Assembly (NCBI RefSeq): GCF_003574445.1 | Contig: NZ_KZ984560.1 | Span: forward strand, 62,001-126,000 | Source: Streptomyces sp. YIM 130001 | GTDB lineage: Bacteria > Actinomycetota > Actinomycetes > Streptomycetales > Streptomycetaceae | Reading direction: 5' to 3' | Length of the DNA stretch: 64,000 nucleotides | In this document: positions 52,000 to 60,935 of the stretch, in pieces | How the letters are laid out: every line of letters starts with the position of its first letter | Position numbering within the stretch: the first letter of the stretch is position 1 | Made by a program: the position numbers and the translations under genes | The notes under the pieces: model-generated | Seen by the model: the letters and a program-made list of their open reading frames with translations, nothing else | The model's database searches: none | Told to the model about the DNA's origin: nothing

Positions 52000-52578
52000 T
52001 CACTTCTCTCTTACGGCTACGTCGACGGCGTCGGCGAGCGCGGCCGTCAGGTGCAGGGGGCTGCGGCCCAGGCCGCAGACGGTGCGCGCGTACGCGTGGG
52101 CGGCGATCTCCTCGGCGCCCGCCACATGGCCGTACCGGGTGAACCGGCCGGCCCTGAAGACCACGTGACCGAGCGCGCGCTTGAGGGCGTCGCGGTCCGG
52201 ACCGTGGTGCAGCCGCTCGTGGACGGCCTCGTGGGCGAGCGCGGCGGCCCGCGGCGAGCCCGGCGGATACCAGTGCCGCCAGCCCCGTTCGTCGATGAGC
52301 GCCTCGGCGGCGTCCAGGGTGTCGGTGAACAGCTCGACGGTGGGCCTCGGCCGCGACCGGTAGCGGGCGAGCAGGCCGAGTTCCAGGCCGTCGGCCCGCT
52401 CCACGACCTCGGAGTGGAACTCCGTGGCCGGCAGCGCGGCCCCGAACTCGTCGGCGGCGTGCGCCCATTGACGCAGCAGCTCGGGATCACGGCCCTCGTG
52501 CGTGGGCGTACCGGCGAGCAGCTGCACGGCGAGCTGGATGTCGTCGGCGGCCTCGGCCGCCCGCGCGGCGGCGGTCAC
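52000..52578 (-). CDS. conserved hypothetical protein of the hydantoinase operon
   Basis: 192 aa, GTG start overlapping the hydantoinase stop (GTGA). It is rich in Ala, His and Arg and probably all-helical. His/Tyr-rich segments (ALAHEAVHERLHHGPDRD and GRFTRYGHVAGAEEIAAHAY) could bind metal. I recognise no family. Its tight coupling between an HyuA-like enzyme and the permease suggests an accessory part of that pathway. Confidence 0.6.
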   Translation of the reverse strand: MTAAARAAEAADDIQLAVQLLAGTPTHEGRDPELLRQWAHAADEFGAALPATEFHSEVVERADGLELGLLARYRSRPRPTVELFTDTLDAAEALIDERGWRHWYPPGSPRAAALAHEAVHERLHHGPDRDALKRALGHVVFRAGRFTRYGHVAGAEEIAAHAYARTVCGLGRSPLHLTAALADAVDVAVREK

Positions 52579-54704
52579 GACCGCACCTCGACGACCGCGA
52601 TCACCGGCTCCGCTCCGCCGCGCGAGCGCAGCTCCCCGCGTGCGAGGGCGAGCAGCGGTTCCGGTTCCAGTACGCCCGAGAGGTCGGCGATACGGGAGCC
52701 GAGCAGCAGCCGCACCGCGGGTGCCCGTACGCCGCCGTCGCCGTAGGAGGTCTTCTCCTTGACCAGGCGGGCCAGGACGCTCGGCGCCTCGGCGACCGTC
52801 GTGGATTCCACATGCGCGTCGGCGACATGCAGCCTGACCACTCCGTCGGCGTCCACGATCCGTACCGGGTGGCGGGTGGCCCGCAGGCGGCGGCGCAGCT
52901 CGGTGCCGTAGACGGTGTGGGCCGCGGTGCCGGCGAGCACCTCGACGGCGGACGGGTCCGTCTTGAGGCTGGCGGCCGCGGTACGCAGCCGCTCGTCGTC
53001 GTCGGCACGGTGGGCGCGGTCCTGGGTGCGCAGTTCGGTGGCGCCGGTGGCGACCGCCCGCACCGTGTTGGTCTGCGGGTCGACGGTCACCTCGACCTCG
53101 ACGCCCTCGGCCGCCGCGCCCTGTGCGACGACCGCGGCCTCCGCCTCGGCCCGTACGCCGAGGATCTGCTCCTGACCGGCGCCGGGGATGATCCGCTCGA
53201 TCTGCTCGCGGACCAGGGCGAGGGCCACACCGATCGGGCTGATCACCTCGCTGTGCTTGGCGATCCGGCCCTCGACTCCGCTGACCGCGGCCAGGTGCGG
53301 GGTGACCGACGCCGCGCCACCGCCGCCGCCGACCAGTACGGCCGTGTCCTTGTCGAGCCGGTAGTCACGGACCATCGTGTCGACGACGGTGCGCACCTGC
53401 TCGGTGCCCGCGTCGAGGATCTTGGCCGCGGCGTCGTCGATGTCCGTGCCGAACCGGGCCGCGAGCGGCGCGATCGCGGCCCGCGCCACGTCCTGGTCGC
53501 AGCGGGCGAAGTCGCCCTCGGGGACCCGGCCGAGCGCGTTGGCGGCGCACGTCATGGTGATCGCGAAGCGGCCGCCCGCGGCGTCGAGCACCGCGTAGTC
53601 CGCCGGGTCGTCCGACATCGGCTTGATGGTGGCGACGGTGGCGTCCCGCAGATCGTCGGCCGTCGCGAAACAGGCGTACGGCAGTCCGGCGATGTGCGCA
53701 CTGCGCGGCCCGACGCCGGTGACCTTCCCGCCGCCGATCCGCACCATCGACCCACCGCCGACACCCACGGTCCGTACGTCCAGGGCGTTGAGGTACGACT
53801 TCTTGCCGAGGATCGTGGCGTGCTGGACGGCGACCTTGCCGCGCCGCACCACGCTGATGTCGGTGGACGTGCCGCCGGTCTCCAGGAAGACGCCCTCGCT
53901 GATCCGCTCCTGCATCAGCGCGCCCGCGACCCCGGCGGCGGGCCCGGAGAGCACGGTGAGCAGCGGCCTGCGCCGCATCTCGTCCAGGGACATCACGCCG
54001 CCGTCGCAGCGCATCACCATCAGCGGTGCGGTCACGCCGGCCTTCGTGATGGAGGCGTCCACCAGGTCGGCGGTGGCGAGCATCCGCGGCAGGATCGCCG
54101 CGTTGACCACGGCGGTACGGGTGCGCTTGTGCAGCCCGTACAGCGAGGTGATCTCGTGCGCGGCGGTCATCGGCAGTCCGCGTCCGCGGGCCGCCTCGCG
54201 TACCGCCTCCTCGCCCTCCGGGCGGTCGACGCTGAAGGGCTCGCTGGCCACGAGGACCTCGGCGCCCTCCTGCTTGAGTGCGTCCGCGGCCCGCTCGACG
54301 GCGGCCCGGTCGTCGGGGTCGGCGACGTGCGCGTAGGCGAGCGGGAGCCGCTTGCCGGGGGTGAGTTCGAGCTTGCCGAAGGCGGCCAGGCGGCGGGTGA
54401 GGACCGCGCTGGGTCCGGTGCCGATGCCGATGAGCCCGACGGTGGCGACGTCGCCCTCGAGCAGGGCGTTGGTAGCCTGAGTCGTTCCGTGCGCCAGGAA
54501 GGCGACGTCCTCAGGGGCGCGGCCGGTCTCTTCGAGAAGCCGGCCGAGAGCTTCCACGATGCCGTGCGCGACGCCGTCCTCGTGGTGGTGGCTGGTGGGG
54601 ACCTTCACCTGGCCGAGCAGCTCCAGGGACGTGGCGTCCACAGCCACGGCGTCGGTGAAGGTTCCGCCCACGTCGATGCCGACGCGGATGCGGTGGGTGG
54701 TCAT
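52575..54704 (-). CDS. HyuA-like hydantoinase/oxoprolinase
   Basis: 709 aa, normal for a single HyuA/AcxA-type subunit. ATG 54704 follows AAGGAGG, a nearly perfect anti-16S match. The N-terminal glycine-rich motif IRVGIDVGGTFTDAVAVD (residues 5-22) and FLAHGTTQATNALLEG, then MRCDGGVMSLDEMRRRP, FLETGGTSTDISVVRRGK and VLVGGGGGAASVTPHLA mark the ASKHA-type ATPase fold of N-methylhydantoinase A, 5-oxoprolinase and acetone carboxylase. It should cleave or carboxylate a small substrate with ATP. The usual HyuB partner is absent from the window. Confidence 0.85.
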   Translation of the reverse strand: MTTHRIRVGIDVGGTFTDAVAVDATSLELLGQVKVPTSHHHEDGVAHGIVEALGRLLEETGRAPEDVAFLAHGTTQATNALLEGDVATVGLIGIGTGPSAVLTRRLAAFGKLELTPGKRLPLAYAHVADPDDRAAVERAADALKQEGAEVLVASEPFSVDRPEGEEAVREAARGRGLPMTAAHEITSLYGLHKRTRTAVVNAAILPRMLATADLVDASITKAGVTAPLMVMRCDGGVMSLDEMRRRPLLTVLSGPAAGVAGALMQERISEGVFLETGGTSTDISVVRRGKVAVQHATILGKKSYLNALDVRTVGVGGGSMVRIGGGKVTGVGPRSAHIAGLPYACFATADDLRDATVATIKPMSDDPADYAVLDAAGGRFAITMTCAANALGRVPEGDFARCDQDVARAAIAPLAARFGTDIDDAAAKILDAGTEQVRTVVDTMVRDYRLDKDTAVLVGGGGGAASVTPHLAAVSGVEGRIAKHSEVISPIGVALALVREQIERIIPGAGQEQILGVRAEAEAAVVAQGAAAEGVEVEVTVDPQTNTVRAVATGATELRTQDRAHRADDDERLRTAAASLKTDPSAVEVLAGTAAHTVYGTELRRRLRATRHPVRIVDADGVVRLHVADAHVESTTVAEAPSVLARLVKEKTSYGDGGVRAPAVRLLLGSRIADLSGVLEPEPLLALARGELRSRGGAEPVIAVVEVRS

Positions 54705-54848
54705 GTCAGGGCACCTCCTTGTGCGGGTGTGGCACGTGCGCGGGCGGGCCGGGTGGGACAGGTGGAGCTGTCCCACCCGGCAACTCACGGCGGTACGGGT
54801 GGAGCCGTACCGCCCTGCCGCTACCGCGCACCTGCGGGCACGACCGGG

Positions 54849-56459
54849 TCAGTAGCCCCGGACGTCGGGCCAGTGGCGCTGTACTCCCTCGCGGTCGAGG
54901 AGTTGCGCGAACTCCTCGAAACGCTTGTCCTCGGCCTGTACCTGATGCGGCTCGACCGCTTCGGACAGGCAGTGCGCGGCGAGGGCTCCTGCGACCTCGC
55001 CGATGTTCCACTCCACCGGGTGCAGCCGGTAGCAGCCGTTGGTGATGTGCGTGGTGCCGATGTTCTTGCCGGCGGGGAGCAGGTTGCGCACCCGGCGCGG
55101 CACCAGGGCACCGAGCGGGATCTCGAACGGCACCGAACCGACATCGATGTAGTTGTCGCCGCCGGTGGACGGGTGCAGGTCGATGCGGTAGCTGCCGACA
55201 CCCACCGAGTCCCGGTAGCGAGTGCGTCCGTGCGTGCCGACCACGTCGACGGCCACGTCCTGCTCGGTGACCGTGGTGACGGCCTTGATGCGGCGCGCCT
55301 CGCGGACGTACGGCGCCTTCGCCAGGCCGTCCGCGGTGCCGGTGATGTCGGGGCGGATGCGCAGGCCGGGGAAGCCCTTGCCGCCGTCCTCGCGGGGCGC
55401 CTCGGTCTGCAGCCAGTACAGGACCGAGAGCGACAACTGCCGTGCCTCGGCGAGTGCCTGGGCCGAGACCTCCTCGCCGGCGCCGATCAGGGGCTTCAGC
55501 CAGTAGTCGTTCAGCGGCCAGTTGACCAGCGTGATGTCGGAGTCGAAGGCGTCCGGGCGGTGCAGCTTCCTGGCCAGGATGCGGCGGAAGCCCCACAGTT
55601 CCTTGTCGCCCGCGTCGGCGCTCTGGTCGGCGTTGACGGCGAGCGGATCGATCTCCGGGTTCGGCACGAACGTACGGGGCACGGACTCGAGCGAACGCGG
55701 GTCGGGCGCGAGGAAGCCGAGCAGCGGTCCCGGCCAGAAGTCCGGCTGGTACGAACGCCAGAAGTCGTAGTCCGCGGGCCGCTCGATGACGTGGTTCTCG
55801 CCCTCGTGGTGGGAGAGCGCGAAGCACACGGTGATGCCCTGCTGGTTCAGCGGCTGCGCCTCCTCGGGCGCGTGCGGCTCGCCGAACTCGGCGCGCGACT
55901 CGGCACCCAACGCGTGCTCCACACCGCCCAGTTCGAGCAGTTCACCGGTCTCGGTGGCGTCGATGACATAGCGGGCCGGGATGGTGATCCGCTCGCCGTC
56001 GCGCAGGTTCTTCAGGGTGACGGAGCGGATGACATCGTTATCGGCTTCCGCGGCGACCGGCGCGTGCTCGGTCAGCAGGGTCAGCCGGCCCGACGCGCGG
56101 TGCGGCGCGAGCATGCCCTCCAGGACGGCGAGCGCGACGCGCGGCTCGTGGCAGAGCTTGCTGACGCGGCCGGCACCCGGGTTGAGGTTGTCGAGGGCGA
56201 GGGCCTCGGAGCGCATCGGGTACCACTGCCGGTAGTAGTCCCGGATCGACTCACGCATGCTGCGGTACGACGCGGTCGTACCGAACTGCTCGACCCACGG
56301 GTGCTCGTCGGGCGGCACGGCCTGCGAGGTCAGCTGGCCGCCGACCCAGTCGGTCTCCTCGGTGAGGACCACGGTCCGCCCGGCCCGGCAGGCGGCGAGA
56401 GCTGCGGCGACGCCGCCGAGGCCGGCGCCGACGATGAGGATGTCAGGTGCGGGTGTCAC
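54849..56459 (-). CDS. FAD-dependent oxidoreductase (FAD_oxidored type)
   Basis: 536 aa from GTG 56459, chosen because AAGGAG lies ten bases upstream and the dinucleotide motif starts at once (DILIVGAGLGGVAAALAACR). VVLTEETDWVGGQLTSQAVP, YVIDATETGELLELGG and the late LLPAGKNIGTTHITNG-CYRLHPVEWNIGE are the marks of the FAD-dependent oxidoreductases found beside glycosidases and sugar regulators. It is transcribed between the LacI regulator and the hydantoinase, probably in one unit (144-bp gap to the latter). The exact substrate is unknown. Confidence 0.82.
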   Translation of the reverse strand: MTPAPDILIVGAGLGGVAAALAACRAGRTVVLTEETDWVGGQLTSQAVPPDEHPWVEQFGTTASYRSMRESIRDYYRQWYPMRSEALALDNLNPGAGRVSKLCHEPRVALAVLEGMLAPHRASGRLTLLTEHAPVAAEADNDVIRSVTLKNLRDGERITIPARYVIDATETGELLELGGVEHALGAESRAEFGEPHAPEEAQPLNQQGITVCFALSHHEGENHVIERPADYDFWRSYQPDFWPGPLLGFLAPDPRSLESVPRTFVPNPEIDPLAVNADQSADAGDKELWGFRRILARKLHRPDAFDSDITLVNWPLNDYWLKPLIGAGEEVSAQALAEARQLSLSVLYWLQTEAPREDGGKGFPGLRIRPDITGTADGLAKAPYVREARRIKAVTTVTEQDVAVDVVGTHGRTRYRDSVGVGSYRIDLHPSTGGDNYIDVGSVPFEIPLGALVPRRVRNLLPAGKNIGTTHITNGCYRLHPVEWNIGEVAGALAAHCLSEAVEPHQVQAEDKRFEEFAQLLDREGVQRHWPDVRGY

Positions 56460-56506
56460 GGGTTTCGAACTCCTTGCGATGTGCGGGGGGGTTGAGATCG
56501 GTTGCT

Positions 56507-57607
56507 TTACGTTCCGGGGGCGGGGGGCGGTCCGGAGGTGGCGCCCGGGCGATAGGTGCAGGCCACCAGGGGCTCGTCCCCCTCCTCGCCGGCGACGAGG
56601 GTGGCGAGCAGCCGTACGGCCGCGGCACCGAGCTGGGCCCGGGGGATGTCGAAGCCGGTGGGTACGGGCTGCTCCTCCAGGTCGGGCGGCGGGCTGCCGA
56701 GCAGCGCGAGCGACACGTCTCCGGGGCAGTCGAGACCGGCCTTGCGGGCGGCCGCGATCAGCGCACGCCAGGCGCCGGAGGTGTCGGTCTCCTCGGCCAC
56801 GAACGCGGTGACGCCGTCCGCGAGCCATGCGCGCAGCCGCTCGGGCGACAGGTCCTGCTCCGGGTCGGCGCAGCGCACCACCGCCTCGGGTCCCGACGGC
56901 AGGCCGGCGCTCTCGAGGCCTTCCCTGAAGCCCTGTTCACGGTCGGTGGACGCGGGGGCCTCGTCGTCCTCCCGGACCAGGACGATGCGCCGGTGGCCCT
57001 GGGCGGCGAGCGCCTCGACGACCTCGCGGCTCGCACTCACGTAGTCGGCACCGACCCAGGGCAGGCCCTCCAGCTCGCCGCGGCGGCCCACGTGCACGAC
57101 GGGGAAGCCGTCGGCCACGAGGCGGCGCAGCTCGGCGGCCGGTGCGTGGCGGCCGAGGAACAGGCAGCCGTCCGCGAGCCTGGCCCGGCGCAGCGCCTGG
57201 GTGCCGGCGCCGGCGCCGCCGGTGCTCGAGCCGGTGAAGAGCACCAGGTCGTAGCCGCGAGCGGCCGCCTCCTGCTCCACTCCGACCAGGAACGGGTAGT
57301 ACGAGTGCTGCACGTCGGTGGGGAAGGTGGCGGTGAAGCTGAAGACGCCGAGCAGGTCGTTGCGCGCGGCCGCGAGGCTGCGGGCCGCCGGGTCCGGTAC
57401 GTAACCGAGCCGTCCGGCCGCGTCGAGCACCTTCTGCCGGGTCTCCGCGGAGATGGACGGGCCCTGCGTCTTGCCGCCGAGCACCAGCGAGACCGTGGTC
57501 TGCGATACGCCCGCAAGACGCGCGACCTCCGCCTGCCGCGGCCGCCCGGGCCGCCCTGCCGGCGCAGGCGCCCGGCCGGGACGGGCCCGCTTCCTCGGTT
57601 CCTTCAC
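56507..57607 (-). CDS. LacI-family transcriptional repressor
   Basis: 366 aa from GTG 57607, preceded by AGAGGGGG at five bases. After a basic Ala/Pro/Arg N-terminal extension the helix-turn-helix reads QAEVARLAGVSQTTVSLVLG, with the hinge helix LGYVPDPAARSLA. The effector domain follows the periplasmic-binding fold (LLGVFSFTATFPTD, DGCLFLGRHAPAAELRRLV, GHRRIVLVREDD). It probably represses its own gene and the downstream oxidoreductase-hydantoinase-permease block until a sugar-like inducer binds. A perfect palindrome sits 17 bases before its start. Confidence 0.9.
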   Translation of the reverse strand: MKEPRKRARPGRAPAPAGRPGRPRQAEVARLAGVSQTTVSLVLGGKTQGPSISAETRQKVLDAAGRLGYVPDPAARSLAAARNDLLGVFSFTATFPTDVQHSYYPFLVGVEQEAAARGYDLVLFTGSSTGGAGAGTQALRRARLADGCLFLGRHAPAAELRRLVADGFPVVHVGRRGELEGLPWVGADYVSASREVVEALAAQGHRRIVLVREDDEAPASTDREQGFREGLESAGLPSGPEAVVRCADPEQDLSPERLRAWLADGVTAFVAEETDTSGAWRALIAAARKAGLDCPGDVSLALLGSPPPDLEEQPVPTGFDIPRAQLGAAAVRLLATLVAGEEGDEPLVACTYRPGATSGPPPAPGT

Positions 57608-57623
57608 GTGCGCCCCCTCTGGA

Positions 57624-57650
57624 CTAATGCGCATTACTGATGCGCATTAG
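57624..57650. promoter_or_regulatory. LacI-type operator
   Basis: CTAATGCGCAT (57624-57634) is repeated in perfect inversion at 57640-57650 around a five-base TACTG spacer. Each arm also contains the palindrome ATGCGCAT, so the site can be read as two adjacent 8-bp palindromes. It lies between the candidate promoter and the repressor start, where binding would block transcription. Confidence 0.75.
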
Positions 57651-57656
57651 TTAGGT

Positions 57657-57685
57657 ACTCTGCGCCTCCGGAAACCGTGCGTCAA
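57657..57685 (-). promoter_or_regulatory. candidate promoter of the LacI-family gene
   Basis: On the minus strand TTGACG (57680-57685) is followed after 17 bases by CAGAGT (57657-57662). Transcription would start within the operator at 57624-57650, consistent with autorepression. The -10 hexamer is a weak match. Confidence 0.4.
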
Positions 57686-57704
57686 TAGTCCGAGGCAGAC
57701 GAAA

Positions 57705-57762
57705 ATCGAGGCGGGGGCGGAGGCCGCGCAGCGGACGCGTCCAGCGATCGAGGCGGGGGCGG
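57705..57762. repeat. 16-bp direct repeat upstream of the LacI gene
   Basis: ATCGAGGCGGGGGCGG occurs at 57705-57720 and again at 57747-57762, 42 bases apart (four helical turns). It lies in the 232-base gap between the XRE-cupin gene and the LacI operator. It could be a regulator site pair or chance G-rich duplication. Confidence 0.5.
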
Positions 57763-57839
57763 GAGCCACCGCGGACGTCGGACGAGGTCCGGCGGCGAGC
57801 ACTCCGGCCCGATGCCCCGCCGGCGGAACGGGACCCGCG

Positions 57840-58421
57840 CTACCCCTCGGCCCGCGGCGGCCGGCTCCCCGCCCGGCGGCCGGACGGCCCGTGCAGGTCG
57901 AACAGGACGAGGAGCTCCACCGCCCCTCCGTCGGCGCTCCCCAGCCAGTGCGGCACGGACGTGTCGAACTCGGCCACGTCGTCCGCCCGCACGGTCAGTT
58001 CACGCTCCCCGACCACCAACCGCAACGTGCCGCCGAGTACGTACAGCCACTGAAATCCCTCATGCGTCTGCAAGGTCGGCTCGAGCACCGCCGGCCCTGC
58101 CGGGACGACCATCTTGAACGCCTGCGTCCCACCTGGCCGCCGGGACAGCGGCACGAACGCCATACCGAACCGCCGTACCGGCTTCAGGTGGATCCGCGGA
58201 TCACCGGCACGCGGTGCACCGACGAGATCGTCGAGGGGTACGTCGTAGGCCCGGGACAGCTGCAGCAGGAGCTCGAGAGTCGCCCGCCGCCGCCCGCTCT
58301 CCAGCCGGGACAGGGTGCTCTCCGACACTCCGGTGGCTCCGGACAGTCCGGCCAGAGTGACGCCGCGCGCCTGCCTGAGCGCGCGCAGCCGCGGACCGAC
58401 CGCGTCGAGTACTTCCTCCAT
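57840..58421 (-). CDS. XRE-cupin transcriptional regulator
   Basis: 193 aa from ATG 58421, chosen because GGAGGGG lies seven bases upstream (a further ATG is at 58448). Residues 1-65 are an XRE helix-turn-helix (LAGLSGATGVSESTLSRLES). Residues about 95-175 form a cupin barrel (QTHEGFQWLYVLGGTLRLVV, ADDVAEFDTSVPHWLGS). Such proteins regulate amino-acid or polyamine catabolism genes after binding a small ligand. It is divergent from the DinB-like gene across a repeat-rich region. Confidence 0.85.
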   Translation of the reverse strand: MEEVLDAVGPRLRALRQARGVTLAGLSGATGVSESTLSRLESGRRRATLELLLQLSRAYDVPLDDLVGAPRAGDPRIHLKPVRRFGMAFVPLSRRPGGTQAFKMVVPAGPAVLEPTLQTHEGFQWLYVLGGTLRLVVGERELTVRADDVAEFDTSVPHWLGSADGGAVELLVLFDLHGPSGRRAGSRPPRAEG

Positions 58422-58573
58422 CGAAGGCCCCTCCGTCGAGACGTCCATGGGACCAGCTTGCCGAGCGGACAGCGGAGCCCGCTTGCCGAAACGGCATGAA
58501 TCCGTGCTCCGTCCGCGGGCGTCACCCGAAACTGGACGGGTCGGGACGGCCGCACGGACCGGTTGCGGGAGCC

Positions 58574-58650
58574 GACCGCACCAGCGGGTCGCACGACCCG
58601 GGTCACACGGGCCGGTCGCACACGGCCAGTCGCACGAGCCGATCGCACGG
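58574..58650. repeat. GTCGCAC-type degenerate repeats
   Basis: The heptamer GTCGCAC or a close variant (GTCACAC, ATCGCAC) recurs about every 15 bases five times between the divergent XRE-cupin and DinB-like genes. It directly precedes the 26-bp tandem repeat. Confidence 0.5.
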
Positions 58651-58660
58651 GAACGACGCA

Positions 58661-58735
58661 GGGACACCACTCCGGAACACCGAGCTGGGACACCACTCCG
58701 GAACACCGAGCCGGAACACCACTCCGGAACGCGAC
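58661..58735. repeat. 26-bp tandem repeat, 2.7 copies
   Basis: Units start at 58661, 58687 and 58713 and share ACACCACTCCGGAAC. The first two differ at one base; the third is truncated and ends at the ribosome-binding site of the DinB-like gene. The region is the promoter zone of two divergent genes. Confidence 0.75.
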
Positions 58736-58748
58736 GAGGGAGTACGCC

Positions 58749-59270
58749 ATGACCACCGACCACCCCCGCACGGACACCTCCAGGGACCCCGCCCCCAAGG
58801 ACGCCCCTCCGCCCCGTACCGCGAACAGCGAGGCCGCCGTACTGCGCGGGTTCCTCGACTACCTGCGCGCCTCGGTCGCCGCGAAGGTCGAGGGCGTCGA
58901 CTCCGTCCGGGCACGTACGCCGTCGGTGCCCTCCGGCACGAATCTGCTCGGCCTGCTCAGCCATCTGACCGCCGTCGAGGGCGCCACGTTCCTTGGCGAG
59001 CAAGTCACCGACTGGCAGGCGACGTTCGAGGCGGACTCCGACGACGAGGTCGCCGATGTCGTCGCCCGCTACCGGGCGACCGTCGACCGCGCGAACCAGC
59101 TGCTCGACACCTGCACCGACCTCGGCGCACCGCTCCCCCGCCCGGGAAGCGGACGGCGCCCCGCACCCAGCGCACGGTGGGCGCTCACCCACCTGATCGA
59201 GGAGACCGGCCGGCACGCGGGCCACGCGGACATCCTGCGCGAACTCATCGACGGGACGACAGGTCGCTGA
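58749..59270 (+). CDS. DinB-like (DUF664) protein
   Basis: 173 aa from ATG 58749 (ACGAGGGAG upstream). The four-helix DinB fold is indicated by LRGFLDYLRASVAAKVEGV, NLLGLLSHLTAVEGATFLG and LTHLIEETGRHAGHADILRE. The spaced His residues (SHL and THL...H) would bind a metal. Members include thiol-dependent S-transferases using mycothiol or bacillithiol, so a mycothiol-linked detoxification role is possible. The N-terminal 25 residues are Pro/Thr-rich and disordered. Confidence 0.82.
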   Translation: MTTDHPRTDTSRDPAPKDAPPPRTANSEAAVLRGFLDYLRASVAAKVEGVDSVRARTPSVPSGTNLLGLLSHLTAVEGATFLGEQVTDWQATFEADSDDEVADVVARYRATVDRANQLLDTCTDLGAPLPRPGSGRRPAPSARWALTHLIEETGRHAGHADILRELIDGTTGR

Positions 59271-59545
59271 GCCCGCCGTTCCACTCCCCCGCATCGGCCG
59301 TCAACTCCGCTCGGCCGACGCGTAGTTCGACGGCCACGGGCCCGAGCCGCTGCTTTCCAGGGGCCCGCACACAACCGCGCGCACGCCGCGCGCACGCCGC
59401 TCGAGCCGTCGGGTGCGTCACGGCCACGAACCCGCCACCCGCGAGCGGCCGGTGTGCGGCCGGTGTGCGGCCGCGTGCCACTGCCGGGATCATGCGCAGT
59501 GTCCGGCCTCGCGCCCATGCCAACCGCCCGCCGATGGAGCCCTCC

Positions 59546-60814
59546 ATGCCCGACCCCGCCTCCCTCTCCCCCGTCGCCACCGTCCTCGCCGGGCTCGAGA
59601 CCGTCCGCGCCGACGCCGAGGACTTCTACCGCGACCTGCACGCCCACCCCGAGCTCGGCCTCCAGGAGCACCGCACCGCCGCCCGCGTCGCCGAACGCCT
59701 CCGGTCCTGGGGCTACGACGTCGTCGACGGCATCGGCGGTACGGGCGTGACCGGCACCCTGGCCAACGGCGACGGCCCCGGCGTCCTCCTGCGCGCCGAC
59801 ATGGACGCCCTGCCCGTCGAGGAGGCGACCGGCCTCCCGTACGCCTCACAGGACACCGCCCCCGGCCCGGACGGCCGCCCGCACCCCGTCATGCACGCCT
59901 GCGGCCACGACCTGCACGTCACCTGCCTGCTCGCCTTCGCCCGCCTGATGGCCGAGGCGAAGGAGGCCTGGCACGGCACCCTCACCGTGCTGTTCCAGCC
60001 TTCCGAGGAGAACGGCGACGGCGCCGACGCGATGGTCGCCGACGGTCTGACCTCGCGGATCCCCCACCCGGACGTCGCCCTCGCACAGCACGTCCTGCCG
60101 CTGCCCGCAGGCCAGGTCGGCACCCGCCCCGGCCCGTTCCTCTCGGCCGCCGACAGTCTGCGGATCACGGTCCACGGGCGCGGTTCGCACGGCTCACGGC
60201 CGCAGAACGGCATCGATCCCGTCGTACTCGCCGCCATGATCGTGATCCGACTCAATCTGCTGGTCTCCCGCGAGATCGCCGCCACCACCCCGGCCGTCCT
60301 CACCGTCGGCAGCATCACCAGCGGCACCGGCCCCAACGTCATCCCGGCGTCCGCCACCCTCCTGATCAACCTGCGCACGTACGACGAACAGATCCGCACC
60401 CAGCTGCTGCAGGCGGTCCGCCGAGTGGTCCGCGCCGAGTGCGAGGCCTCCGGATCCCCGAAGGAGCCGGAGTTCGAGCGACTCACCGAATTCGCCCCGA
60501 CGGTCAACGACGCCGACACGACCGCCCGTGTCGCGAGCGCGTTCCGCGACCACTTCGGCGACGCCGCGGTTCAACTCCCGCTCCAGACGGCCAGCGAGGA
60601 CTTCGAGGTGATCCCGAACGCCTTCGGCGTCCCGTACACCTACTGGGGCATCGGCGGCACCGACCCCGCCGCCTACGCCGAGGCGGAGCGCGCCGGCACG
60701 GTCGACCAGGACATCCCGGTCAACCACAGCCCGTACTTCGCACCCGTCGCCCAACCCACCCTGGACACCGGCATCGCGGCCCTGACCGCGGCGGCACTGG
60801 ACTGGCTGGGCTGA
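59546..60814 (+). CDS. M20-family amidohydrolase/peptidase
   Basis: 422 aa from ATG 59546 (GGAG six bases upstream; ATG 59534 is possible). Metal-site motifs are present: LHAHPELGLQEHRTAARVAE, GVLLRADMDALPVEE, MHACGHDLHVTCLLA (HACGHD) and FQPSEENGDGADAMV (E-E). The lid domain follows (LRITVHGRGSHGSRPQNGID), and the late His in PVNHSPYFAP completes the site. It removes acyl groups from amino acids (hippurate/IAA-amidohydrolase branch) in the cytoplasm. It stands alone on its strand. Confidence 0.92.
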   Translation: MPDPASLSPVATVLAGLETVRADAEDFYRDLHAHPELGLQEHRTAARVAERLRSWGYDVVDGIGGTGVTGTLANGDGPGVLLRADMDALPVEEATGLPYASQDTAPGPDGRPHPVMHACGHDLHVTCLLAFARLMAEAKEAWHGTLTVLFQPSEENGDGADAMVADGLTSRIPHPDVALAQHVLPLPAGQVGTRPGPFLSAADSLRITVHGRGSHGSRPQNGIDPVVLAAMIVIRLNLLVSREIAATTPAVLTVGSITSGTGPNVIPASATLLINLRTYDEQIRTQLLQAVRRVVRAECEASGSPKEPEFERLTEFAPTVNDADTTARVASAFRDHFGDAAVQLPLQTASEDFEVIPNAFGVPYTYWGIGGTDPAAYAEAERAGTVDQDIPVNHSPYFAPVAQPTLDTGIAALTAAALDWLG

Positions 60815-60935
60815 GCGGGCCGGTCGCGGGCGCGTATTCGGGACCTTGGCCCCGACGAATCGGGACCTTCTCCGGCACGACCCCGCTCACCGGGCGGGAA
60901 GCATAGGCAGACCGCTCCCGAACCTCCGGAGAACC

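Noticed and set aside
58574..58735. CRISPR-like array
   Set aside because: Units are contiguous tandem repeats without unique spacers and no cas genes are nearby.
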